Assembly (NCBI GenBank): GCA_041572755.1
Contig: JBFFRY010000021.1
Span: forward strand, 1 to 50,154
Source of the DNA: JBFELU01 sp041572755
Lineage (GTDB): Bacteria; Actinomycetota; Acidimicrobiia; Spongiisociales; UBA11373
Direction of reading: 5' to 3'
DNA: 50,154 nt
Shown here: positions 23,503 to 30,826 of the stretch, in pieces
How the letters are laid out: each line of letters begins with the position of its first letter
Numbering within the stretch: the first letter of the stretch is position 1
Notes under the pieces: generated by a model
Told to the model about the DNA's origin: nothing
Seen by the model: only the letters and a program-made list of their open reading frames with translations
Databases searched by the model: none
Made by a program: the position numbers and the translations under genes

Positions 23503-24411
23503 TCACCACCTCTTCTCGAAGCGTCTGCGCAGGAGGATTGCGATCGTGTTCATGCTCAACAGCAGCACCAGCAGCACGACGATCGCGCTCGCCGAGATGT
23601 CGTGGAACTCCGACTGAGGCTGGCTGATCCAGTTGAACGCCTGGATGGGCAAGACGGTGAAGGAGTCGGTCGGCGAGGAGGGGAAGAAGTTCACGAAAGT
23701 GAGCGCGCCGATCGTGATCAACGGGGCGGTCTCGCCGATTGCCCGCGACAAGGAGAGAATCACACCGGTCAAGATGCCGGGAAGCGCGGCCGGGAGCACC
23801 TGGCGCCGCGTCGTCTCCCACCGGGTGGCACCGAGCCCGAAGGAGGCGTCCCGCATGGATTTGGGGACGGCTCGCAGCGCCTCAACGCTGGCGATCACGA
23901 TCACCGGCAGCACCAGCAGGGAGAGCGTGAGGGCACCGGCAATGATCGACCGGCCACCGGTGAAGGCGCCGAGGAAGCGCACGAAGAACGCCAAGCCCAG
24001 CAACCCGTAGACGATGGAAGGAACCCCGGCGAGGTTCTGGATGTTGGTGCGGATCAACCGTGTCAGCCGGGTATCCCCGGCGTACTCCTCGAGATAGACG
24101 GCCGTCGCCACTCCCAGCGGGAAGGCGATCAGCGTCACCCCCGCCAGCATCCACAGTGTCCCCACCAGCGCCGGGCCCACCCCGGCCTTGGCCGGATCAC
24201 TCGACGGGAGGTCGGTCAGGAACGACAGCGACAACCCGGGGACGCCGCGGACCGCCACCTGGATCAGCAGCGTCACCAGGAAGATGAGCGCAACGGCGAT
24301 CCCGCCCATGAGGGCCAGCTGGAAGAGGCGCTCGGAGGCGCCCGCCGGGGGCTGCATGATGCGACGGCGCACCGCCGACTCGACCTGGGGATTCGCCGAG
24401 ATGCTGCTCAT
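23503..24411 (-). CDS. pstA: Phosphate ABC transporter permease PstA
   Basis: A 302-residue six-helix permease. The EAA-like coupling loop appears in ALRAVPKSMRDASFGLGATRWETTRRQVLPAALPGI, and ARAIGETAPLITIGA is PstA-typical. The ATG at 24411 overlaps the pstC stop as ATGA. With PstC it forms the phosphate channel energised by PstB. Confidence 0.94.
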   Translation of the reverse strand: MSSISANPQVESAVRRRIMQPPAGASERLFQLALMGGIAVALIFLVTLLIQVAVRGVPGLSLSFLTDLPSSDPAKAGVGPALVGTLWMLAGVTLIAFPLGVATAVYLEEYAGDTRLTRLIRTNIQNLAGVPSIVYGLLGLAFFVRFLGAFTGGRSIIAGALTLSLLVLPVIVIASVEALRAVPKSMRDASFGLGATRWETTRRQVLPAALPGILTGVILSLSRAIGETAPLITIGALTFVNFFPSSPTDSFTVLPIQAFNWISQPQSEFHDISASAIVVLLVLLLSMNTIAILLRRRFEKRW

Positions 24412-25334
24412 TCGTACTGCTGCCTGAATCGACGGACCACGGCGTTGCTGATCATCGTCAGCGCCAGCGTGATCAGGAAGAGCGTCGCGCCCACCGCGAA
24501 CAGCGCCCGGTACTCGATGCTGCCGACCGGAGTGTCGCCGAGCGAGACGTTGACCATGAACGCGGTCATCGTCTCGATGGGCTCCAGAGGGTTGGCGGTG
24601 AGCTGCGGCAGCTGACCGGCGGCGATAGTCACGGCCATCGTCTCACCGATGGCGCGGGCGACCGCGAGAATGACCGACGCCAGGATGCCCGAAATCGCCG
24701 CCGGGAAGACCACCCTCAGCGCCACCGTCATGCGACGGCTCCCCAGCCCGTAGGCGGCTTCGCGCAGCGACCGGGGCACGGCCCTCATCGAGTCCTCCGA
24801 CACCGATGCCACGATCGGCACCGTCAGGATCCCGACAACGATGCCGGCCGCCAGCGCATTGAAGGTACCGGCCGAGTCGAACAGGCGCCGGATGATCGTC
24901 GGTGTGATGAACGTGAGCGCAAAGAACCCGTACACCACCGTGGGGATGCCGACCAGCACCTCGAGCGCCGACTTGAGCGGGGTCCGCAGTCTCTCCGAGG
25001 CGTACTCCGAGAGGTAGACGGCGGTCGCCAAGCCGATCGGCACGGCGACCGCCACCGCGATCGCCGCCACCAGCAACGTCCCCGAGACGAGCGGCAGGAC
25101 CCCGAAATCGGCCGGCTCGAACTGGGGATACCACTCGGTCCCGGTGAGGTACTCGATCAGGGGAACCTCGCTGAAGAAACTGCGGGCACCGTCGGCGAGC
25201 GACAGCACGATGGCGAACGTGACGCCGACCGACATCAGGGCGGCCACGAACAGTGCCCATCGGGTGACTCGCTCCGTCCGGCGGCGATGCGGAGCGACCC
25301 GGAGATGCCCGTCCGGCCGAGGCAGAGCGGTCAC
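24408..25334 (-). CDS. pstC: Phosphate ABC transporter permease PstC
   Basis: A 308-residue six-helix permease with the PstC stretch SMRAVPRSLREAAYGLGSRRM (coupling loop), VGIPTVVYGFFAL and AIGETMAVTIAAG. The frame is open further upstream, but that part is antisense-like sequence inside pstS. The GTG at 25334 forms a GTGA overlap with the pstS stop and is the likely start. A basic N-terminal tail (HLRVAPHRRRTERVTR) precedes the first helix. Confidence 0.93.
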   Translation of the reverse strand: MTALPRPDGHLRVAPHRRRTERVTRWALFVAALMSVGVTFAIVLSLADGARSFFSEVPLIEYLTGTEWYPQFEPADFGVLPLVSGTLLVAAIAVAVAVPIGLATAVYLSEYASERLRTPLKSALEVLVGIPTVVYGFFALTFITPTIIRRLFDSAGTFNALAAGIVVGILTVPIVASVSEDSMRAVPRSLREAAYGLGSRRMTVALRVVFPAAISGILASVILAVARAIGETMAVTIAAGQLPQLTANPLEPIETMTAFMVNVSLGDTPVGSIEYRALFAVGATLFLITLALTMISNAVVRRFRQQYE

Positions 25335-26278
25335 GGGCTCGTCTCCTCGAGGAACCGCAGGTTCTCGGCGTAGGTCTCTTCCGGCAACGCGGTGTAGCCG
25401 ACGTTGGGGTCGGCGGCGATCTCGGCGCCGTGCTCGTTGAAGTACTCCACGAAGGCCGCCACCTCCGGCTTCCCCAGCGCGGTGGTGCTCACGTAGATGA
25501 ACAGGGGCCGAGAGAGGGGGCTGTACGAACCGTCCTCGATCGTCTCGTTGGACGGAAGCACGCACCCGTCGCCGCCGTCGACGGCCACCAGACGCAGCTT
25601 GTCGCGGTTCTGCACGTAGTAGGCATACCCGAAGTAGCCCACAGCTCCCCTGCCGCCGGCCACTCCCTGCACGAGCACGTTGTCGTCGGTCGACGGGGTG
25701 TAGTCGCGACGGCTCACCCCTTCACCGCCGTTTATCACTTCGGTGAAGTAGTCGAAGGTGCCGGAATCGGGGTCGGGTCCGAACAGTTCGATCTCACGGT
25801 CCGGATAGGCGGGGTCCACGTCGTCCCAATGGGTGACCGTCCGCTCGGCATCCCTCCCCCACATCCGGTGCAGCTGATCGGTGCTCAAACACTCGACGAA
25901 GTCGTTCTCACGATCCACAACAATCGCAATCCCGTCGAACGCCACCGGCATCTCGATGAACCCGATGCCGGCGGCGGCGCAAGCAGCCGCCTCCTCATCC
26001 TTGATGGGACGCGAAGCATCGGAGATGTCGGTCTCGCCACCGCAGAACTTCTCGAACCCTCCCCCGGTTCCCGAGACCCCGACGGAGATGCGGATTCCCG
26101 AACTCTCCTCACCAAACCGTTCGGCGGCGAGCTGGGTGACGGGGAACACCGTGCTCGAGCCATCGATGAGGATCTCGCCTCCACCTCCCTCCGCAGGCCC
26201 CCCATCGGAACTCTCGGCATCGCCGCACGCAATCAGCAGGCTCACCACCACCGCAAGCGCCGGCCAGATGCCTTTCAT
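25331..26278 (-). CDS. pstS: Phosphate-binding lipoprotein PstS
   Basis: A 315-residue lipoprotein that captures phosphate outside the membrane and hands it to PstCA. The signal ends in LLIAC with Cys18, then a Gly/Glu-rich tether. Phosphate-contacting residues are in IDGSSTVFPV (near 37-46), SGTGGGFEKFCGGETDISDASRPI and DPDSGTFDYF. Length matches actinobacterial and cyanobacterial-type PstS. The ATG at 26278 was chosen because the signal peptide begins there; the longer frame is antisense to senX3. It is first in the operon and lies just downstream of a PHO-box array. Confidence 0.93.
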   Translation of the reverse strand: MKGIWPALAVVVSLLIACGDAESSDGGPAEGGGGEILIDGSSTVFPVTQLAAERFGEESSGIRISVGVSGTGGGFEKFCGGETDISDASRPIKDEEAAACAAAGIGFIEMPVAFDGIAIVVDRENDFVECLSTDQLHRMWGRDAERTVTHWDDVDPAYPDREIELFGPDPDSGTFDYFTEVINGGEGVSRRDYTPSTDDNVLVQGVAGGRGAVGYFGYAYYVQNRDKLRLVAVDGGDGCVLPSNETIEDGSYSPLSRPLFIYVSTTALGKPEVAAFVEYFNEHGAEIAADPNVGYTALPEETYAENLRFLEETSP

Positions 26279-26288
26279 GTCGCCGGGC

Positions 26289-26294
26289 ACCCTA
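26289..26294 (-). promoter_or_regulatory. Candidate pstS -10 box
   Basis: TAGGGT on the minus strand is 10 nt before the pstS ATG and directly downstream of the PHO-box units, so a bound regulator would sit over the -35 region. It would yield a leader of only a few nt. Confidence 0.45.
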
Positions 26295-26344
26295 CGAACC
26301 GGAAGGTGATCCCCGGCGGTTCCCGACGTGAACGCAACGTGAAA
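26290..26344 (-). promoter_or_regulatory. PHO-box array (11-bp direct repeats)
   Basis: Read toward pstS, five consecutive 11-mers are TTTCACGTTGC, GTTCACGTCGG, GAACCGCCGGG, GATCACCTTCC and GGTTCGTAGGG. Units 1, 2 and 4 share the TCAC core and units 2 and 5 share GTTC. The 11-bp period and core match the GTTCAC-type direct repeats of actinobacterial PHO boxes. The array lies between pstS and the divergent senX3-regX3 promoter, so the adjacent response regulator is the likely ligand. Confidence 0.75.
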
Positions 26345-26377
26345 TCCCAGAACGCGAAAACCGATCACGTCGGCTCC

Positions 26378-26383
26378 TATAGT
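26378..26383 (+). promoter_or_regulatory. -10 box, leaderless senX3 promoter
   Basis: TATAGT is followed by 6 nt and the GTG start at 26390, with no ribosome binding site. The PHO-box array lies 34 bp upstream, close enough to affect this promoter. Confidence 0.6.
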
Positions 26384-26389
26384 CCGCTC

Positions 26390-27613
26390 GTGGACATCCC
26401 CGTCGTGGTCGCCGGATCCCTCGCCCTCGTCGCGGTGGTGGTCGCCATCCTCGCCGTGTGGCAGCTCCGCCGCCTCGGCAGGTCGGTCGACGATGCCCTC
26501 CACAGCATCCGGGGGTCCACCGCCCAGCGGTGGTGGAAGCGCCCGGTGGCCCTCGACGCCACCACCGAACACCTGGAGCGCTTCGCCAGCGAGTCCGACG
26601 ACGAGCGGGCCCGTCTCGCCGCCGGGCTGGAACAGGCACCGATCGGGATCCTGCTCACCGGAGACGACGGCGTCGTCGCCTACGCCAACGATGCCGCCGC
26701 CCAGTTCATGGGAGCCCGCCACGGTGAAGCGGTCGCCGAGGCTCGCATGCGAGAAGCGATCGATCAAGCCATCCTCGACAGGACTCCGGTGAGCAAGGAA
26801 GTCGAGCTGTACACCCCCTCCCGGCGGATCCTGTCGATCGGAGCCCTTCCCCTCGACCACGGGGTGCGCAGCCTCGGGGCCGTCGTGTTCCTGCAGGACA
26901 TCACCGAGGAGCGGCGGGTCGACGCCATGCGACGCGACTTCATCGCCAACGTCAGCCACGAGCTCAAGACCCCGCTGGGAGCGATGGCGGTGCTCGGCGA
27001 GACGATCGCCTCCCAGCGGGACGACCCGGTCGTGCTGGCCCGCCTGGCGGATCGGCTCGGCTCCGAGGCCCGGAGGCTCTCGCAGCTCATTGGAGACATC
27101 CTCGACCTCTCCCAGGCCGAAGGGCACGACCGCCCCCAATCCCCGGTCGATCTCACCGACGTGGTCTCGAACGTGATCGGCGAGATCGCCTCTCAGGCGG
27201 AGCTGGAGGACGTGGCCCTCGACCCGAGCCCGCCCCCCGAGGTCGCCATGATCCGCGGCGACCGTCGCCAGCTCCACACCATGCTCACCAACCTCATCGA
27301 GAACGCCATACGCCACGGCCGACCCGCCGAGGGCCGTCACACGGTGTCGATCCGTACCCGAGTCGACACCGACTCCGTCACCGTCGAAGTCGCCGACCAC
27401 GGCCCCGGGATCCCCGAGGCCCACCTGAGCCGGATCTTCGAGAGGTTCTACCGAGTGGACAAGGGGCGCAGCCGCGACTCCGGCGGCACCGGCCTGGGGC
27501 TCTCCATAGCCCGCCACATCGCCCGCAACCACGGCGGCGACATCACCGTCGAGTCGACGGTCGGTCGCGGAACCACCTTCACCGTCGCGCTCCCCATCTG
27601 GGTCGAGCCATGA
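26390..27613 (+). CDS. senX3: SenX3/PhoR-like sensor histidine kinase
   Basis: A 407-residue kinase. One N-terminal transmembrane helix (about 5-24) is followed by a PAS-like domain (about 75-175, EQAPIGILLTGDDGVVAYAN), the dimerisation/phosphoacceptor region with His190 in FIANVSHELKTPLGAM, and a HATPase domain with the N box NLIENAIRHG, DHGPGIP, FERFYRVDKGRSR and GGTGLGLSI. The near-absence of an extracytoplasmic domain and the SenX3-like H-box suggest it senses phosphate through Pst/PhoU rather than directly. The leaderless GTG at 26390 is the likely start. Its stop overlaps regX3. Confidence 0.9.
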   Translation: MDIPVVVAGSLALVAVVVAILAVWQLRRLGRSVDDALHSIRGSTAQRWWKRPVALDATTEHLERFASESDDERARLAAGLEQAPIGILLTGDDGVVAYANDAAAQFMGARHGEAVAEARMREAIDQAILDRTPVSKEVELYTPSRRILSIGALPLDHGVRSLGAVVFLQDITEERRVDAMRRDFIANVSHELKTPLGAMAVLGETIASQRDDPVVLARLADRLGSEARRLSQLIGDILDLSQAEGHDRPQSPVDLTDVVSNVIGEIASQAELEDVALDPSPPPEVAMIRGDRRQLHTMLTNLIENAIRHGRPAEGRHTVSIRTRVDTDSVTVEVADHGPGIPEAHLSRIFERFYRVDKGRSRDSGGTGLGLSIARHIARNHGGDITVESTVGRGTTFTVALPIWVEP

Positions 27614-28281
27614 CCCGGGTCCTCATCATCGAGGACGAGCCGTCCTACGTGGACGCCCTCGAGGTCGCCCTCACCGCCGAGGGATTCGAGGTGGCCACGG
27701 CGCTCGACGGGAGGACCGGGCTCGAACAGTTCCGGTCGACCCACCCCGACCTGATCCTCCTCGACCTGCTGCTGCCCTCCCTGCCCGGGTTGGACGTGTT
27801 GCGGGCCGTCCGCCGTGATTCCCGCATCCCGGTGATCGTGGTGAGCGCCAAGGACGCCGAGGCCGACATCGTGGCCGCACTGGAGCTGGGGGCCGACGAT
27901 TACCTCACCAAGCCGTACTCGGTGCGGGAACTGGTGGCCCGGATTCGGGTCGCCACCCGCCGGTCGGAGGCCGCCATCGAGGTCGAGGTCCTCACCTTCG
28001 GCGCGGCCACCCTCGATGCGGCGGCATTCCGGCTCCGCCTCGGCGACACCGAGCAGGATCTCCCCAAGAAGGAGTTCGAGGTGCTCCGCCTCCTCATGGA
28101 GCGCCCCGGGAGAGTCGTCCCGCGGGAAGAGTTCCTCGACCGGGTGTGGGGCTTCGCCTGGGCCGGCGATACCCGGACCCTCGACCAGCACATCCGGCGC
28201 CTCCGCCGCCGTCTCGAGGAGCAACCCGGCGGACCCCGCATCGATACGGTGCGCGGGGTGGGCTACCGGTTGGTGGACTAG
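27610..28281 (+). CDS. regX3: RegX3/PhoB-like response regulator
   Basis: A 223-residue OmpR-family regulator. The receiver domain has Asp9, phospho-acceptor Asp52 (ILLDLLLPSLPG) and Lys101 (DDYLTKPYS), and the C-terminal winged helix (about 130-221) ends RLRRRLEEQPGGPRIDTVRGVGYRL. It is phosphorylated by the adjacent kinase and should bind the PHO-box array to drive pst expression during phosphate limitation. The ATG overlaps the kinase stop as ATGA. It converges on the acyl-CoA dehydrogenase gene 32 bp away. Confidence 0.92.
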   Translation: MTRVLIIEDEPSYVDALEVALTAEGFEVATALDGRTGLEQFRSTHPDLILLDLLLPSLPGLDVLRAVRRDSRIPVIVVSAKDAEADIVAALELGADDYLTKPYSVRELVARIRVATRRSEAAIEVEVLTFGAATLDAAAFRLRLGDTEQDLPKKEFEVLRLLMERPGRVVPREEFLDRVWGFAWAGDTRTLDQHIRRLRRRLEEQPGGPRIDTVRGVGYRLVD

Positions 28282-28313
28282 GCCCCAGATCTGCCCCCCT
28301 CAGGGCGGAGGAA

Positions 28314-29486
28314 TCAGGCCTCGACTCCGAGCCGGCTGCGGGCGGCCCCGATGGCGTGGCGGGCGATGATCAGCTGCTGGATCTGGGTGGTCCCCTCGTA
28401 GATCCGGGAGAGGCGGGCATCCCGATAGTGGCGCTCGGCGGCGTAGTCGGCCACGTACCCGGCGCCACCGTGCACCTGCACGTTGCGGTCGGCGACCCGT
28501 CCCAGCATCTCCGAGGTGAACATCTTGCAGCAGGCGGCCCGCAGCGAGATGTCCTCCCCCCGCTCGGCGGCCGCCGCCGCCTCGAGGACCATGGCCCGGG
28601 CCGCCACCAGATCCGCCGTCGAATCGGCGATCATCGCCTGGATCAACTGGAAGTCGGCGATCGGCTTGCCGAACTGGCGGCGCTGGACGGCGAACTCCGT
28701 CATGTCGTCGCAGATGCGTTGGGCGAAACCCGTGAACGAAGCCGAGATGGCGAGCCGCCCCCGGTCGAGCACCTTCATGGCGGTGCGGAACCCCCGACCC
28801 TCCACTCCCCCGATCAAGGAATCGGCCGGCACCCGGCAGCCGTCGAACACCACGTCGGCCACCGGGGAACCGTGCTGGCCCATCTTCCTCTCCTTGGGGC
28901 CCACCTTGATCCCGGGGGTGTCGGCGGCGACGACGAAGGCACTCACCCCTCTGGCTCCCTCGACCGAGGGATCGGTCCGGGCCATCACCGTGAACACCCC
29001 GGCCACGGTGGCGTTGGTGATGTAGCGCTTGGTGCCGTCGATCACATAGCCGTCACCGTCCCGCTCCGCCCTGGTCTTCAGTGATGCCGCATCCGAACCG
29101 GCGTCCGGCTCGGTGAGGGCGAAGGATCCGATGAGCTCTCCGGCGGCCAATCCGGGCAGGTAGCGGGCCTTCTGCTCCTCGGTGCCGTCGATGGCGATCG
29201 CCTGCGACCCGATTCCGGTATTGGTCCCGAAGACGGAGCGGAACGCCGGCGAGCACCGTCCCAGCTCGAAACCGACCAGCACCTCTTCGGTCATGTCCAG
29301 CCCGAGCCCGCCGTAGGACTCGGGGATCGTGAGACCGAAGAACCCCATGTCCTTCATCTCGGCCACGATCTCGTCGGGCACGTGATCGTCGGCGGCGACC
29401 CGGTCCTCGGCGGGGATCAACCGTTCGCTCACGTAGCGGCGGATGGTGCTGATCAGGTCGGCGAGAGTGTCCGGATCAAGAGCCAT
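28314..29486 (-). CDS. Acyl-CoA dehydrogenase
   Basis: A 390-residue flavoenzyme that introduces the 2,3-double bond into an acyl-CoA. Visible are ALTEPDAGSDAASLKTRA (FAD-contact strand), KRYITNATVAGVFTVMART, QRRQFGKPIADFQLIQAMIAD and the catalytic Glu364 in RIYEGTTQIQQL near the C-terminus, the short/medium-chain position. Chain length or branch preference cannot be read. GAGGAGG precedes the ATG. It stands alone; the beta-oxidation partners are not in the window. Confidence 0.92.
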   Translation of the reverse strand: MALDPDTLADLISTIRRYVSERLIPAEDRVAADDHVPDEIVAEMKDMGFFGLTIPESYGGLGLDMTEEVLVGFELGRCSPAFRSVFGTNTGIGSQAIAIDGTEEQKARYLPGLAAGELIGSFALTEPDAGSDAASLKTRAERDGDGYVIDGTKRYITNATVAGVFTVMARTDPSVEGARGVSAFVVAADTPGIKVGPKERKMGQHGSPVADVVFDGCRVPADSLIGGVEGRGFRTAMKVLDRGRLAISASFTGFAQRICDDMTEFAVQRRQFGKPIADFQLIQAMIADSTADLVAARAMVLEAAAAAERGEDISLRAACCKMFTSEMLGRVADRNVQVHGGAGYVADYAAERHYRDARLSRIYEGTTQIQQLIIARHAIGAARSRLGVEA

Positions 29487-29568
29487 GACGCCTCCTCGAG
29501 ATCGCGCCCGGGGAGACCCACACTATCGCCCGGCCCGGGCCTCTCACGGCCCCGTCCTCCCGGGAGAC

Positions 29569-30027
29569 TCAGAAGCGCGCCAGGGCCTCGGTGTAGGCGT
29601 CGAACTCGCGGGGGGTGCCCAGCGAATCGGTGGCCACGATCTCCCGCACGACGCCGTCGGCGTCGAGCACGAAGGTCGCCCGGATGGCGGACCCCACCTT
29701 TTCGTTGAAGACCCCGTAGCGCTTCACCGTCTCACCGTGCGGCCAGAAGTCAGACAGCACCGGGAACCCGAAGCCGTTGAGCTCCGACCACTTGGCGTTG
29801 GCGGGGCGAGTGTCGCAGGTGATGACCACCACGTTGGCGTCGAACTCGTCGAGTTCCGCCATGCGATCGCGGATGGTGCACAGCTCACCCTCGCAGGTCC
29901 CGGTGAACGGGAAGGGGATGAACACGATCAGGCTCTTGCGGCCCTTCAGTTCGTCGAGCGAGTACTTCTCGCCGGCCGTGTCGAACAGCTCGAACGGCGG
30001 CGCCGGTTGTCCAATCTCCACAGTCAT
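29569..30027 (-). CDS. Peroxiredoxin, AhpE/BCP-like
   Basis: A 152-residue thioredoxin-fold peroxidase. The peroxidatic Cys45 lies in PFTGTCEGELC and Cys50 follows four residues later. The overall sequence (SLDELKGRKSLIVFIPFPFTG...) is AhpE-like, but the C-x4-C spacing is that of BCP/PrxQ enzymes, where the second Cys is the resolving residue. It reduces peroxides using thioredoxin or a mycothiol system. The ATG lies 7 nt after a TACTAT box, suggesting a leaderless message. Confidence 0.88.
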   Translation of the reverse strand: MTVEIGQPAPPFELFDTAGEKYSLDELKGRKSLIVFIPFPFTGTCEGELCTIRDRMAELDEFDANVVVITCDTRPANAKWSELNGFGFPVLSDFWPHGETVKRYGVFNEKVGSAIRATFVLDADGVVREIVATDSLGTPREFDAYTEALARF

Positions 30028-30034
30028 GGCCGGG

Positions 30035-30040
30035 ATAGTA
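30035..30040 (-). promoter_or_regulatory. -10 box, leaderless peroxiredoxin promoter
   Basis: TACTAT on the minus strand is followed by 7 nt and the ATG at 30027. No ribosome binding site is present. It lies in the 34-nt gap after sdhB, separating the peroxiredoxin from the sdh operon. Confidence 0.55.
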
Positions 30041-30061
30041 CGCGGTTGGGCACGCTACCCC

Positions 30062-30826
30062 TCAGGCGCGCTGTCCCGCCAAACGGCGGTTCCTCCATTT
30101 GGCCCGCACGTAGTCCCGGTTCAGCAACGCGATGAAGTCGATGCTGATCGACTTGGGGCAGGCCGCCTCGCACTCGCCGTGGTTGGAGCAGGCTCCGAAG
30201 TACTCCTCCATGGTGTCCACCATGGCCTCGGCCCGCCTGAAACGCTCCGGCTGGCCCTGCGGCAACAACGAGAGGTGGGCGTACTTGGCGGCCACGAACA
30301 GCTGGGCCGCTCCGTTGGGGCAGGCCGCCACGCAGGCACCGCAGCCGATGCACAACGCTGCGTCCATGGAGGCGTCGACCGCATCCTTCGGAATGAGGAT
30401 CAGGTTGGCGTCGGGAGCACTCCCGGTGGGTGCGCCGATGTGGCCCCCGGCCTCGATGATCCGATCGAAGGCCGATCGGTCGACGGCGAGATCCTTGATG
30501 ATCGGGAAGGCCGCCGCCCGCCATGGCTCGACGGTGATCGTGTCGCCGTCGGAGAACTTTCGCATGTGGAGCTGGCAGGTCGCCGTTCCCAGCTGCGGGC
30601 CGTGGGGATGGCCGTTGATCATCAGATTGCACGTCCCACAGATCCCTTCCCGGCAATCGTGCTCGAAGGCGATCGGGACCTCACCCTCCAGAGTGAGCCG
30701 CTCGTTGAGGATGTCGAGCATCTCCAAGAAGGACATGTCGGGGCTGACGTCCGCGGCTTGATAGGTCGCGAACCGCCCCGCAGCGTCGGGGCCTTCCTGG
30801 CGCCACACCTTCAGCGTGAGGTCCAT
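30062..30826 (-). CDS. sdhB: Succinate dehydrogenase iron-sulfur subunit
   Basis: A 254-residue subunit carrying three clusters: [2Fe-2S] ligands C58, C63, C66 and C84; [4Fe-4S] ligands C159, C162, C165 with C223; and a third cluster with C169, C213 and C219. It passes electrons from the flavoprotein to the cytochrome b subunit. The ATG at 30826 shares its A with the sdhA stop; the longer frame upstream is internal to sdhA. The sequence has the long FFR/SDH type seen with single-cytochrome b558 complexes. Confidence 0.93.
   Translation of the reverse strand: MDLTLKVWRQEGPDAAGRFATYQAADVSPDMSFLEMLDILNERLTLEGEVPIAFEHDCREGICGTCNLMINGHPHGPQLGTATCQLHMRKFSDGDTITVEPWRAAAFPIIKDLAVDRSAFDRIIEAGGHIGAPTGSAPDANLILIPKDAVDASMDAALCIGCGACVAACPNGAAQLFVAAKYAHLSLLPQGQPERFRRAEAMVDTMEEYFGACSNHGECEAACPKSISIDFIALLNRDYVRAKWRNRRLAGQRA

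Noticed and set aside
28282..28313. Terminator between regX3 and the acyl-CoA dehydrogenase gene
   Set aside because: Only a weak GCCC/GGGC pairing is possible; not enough to call.
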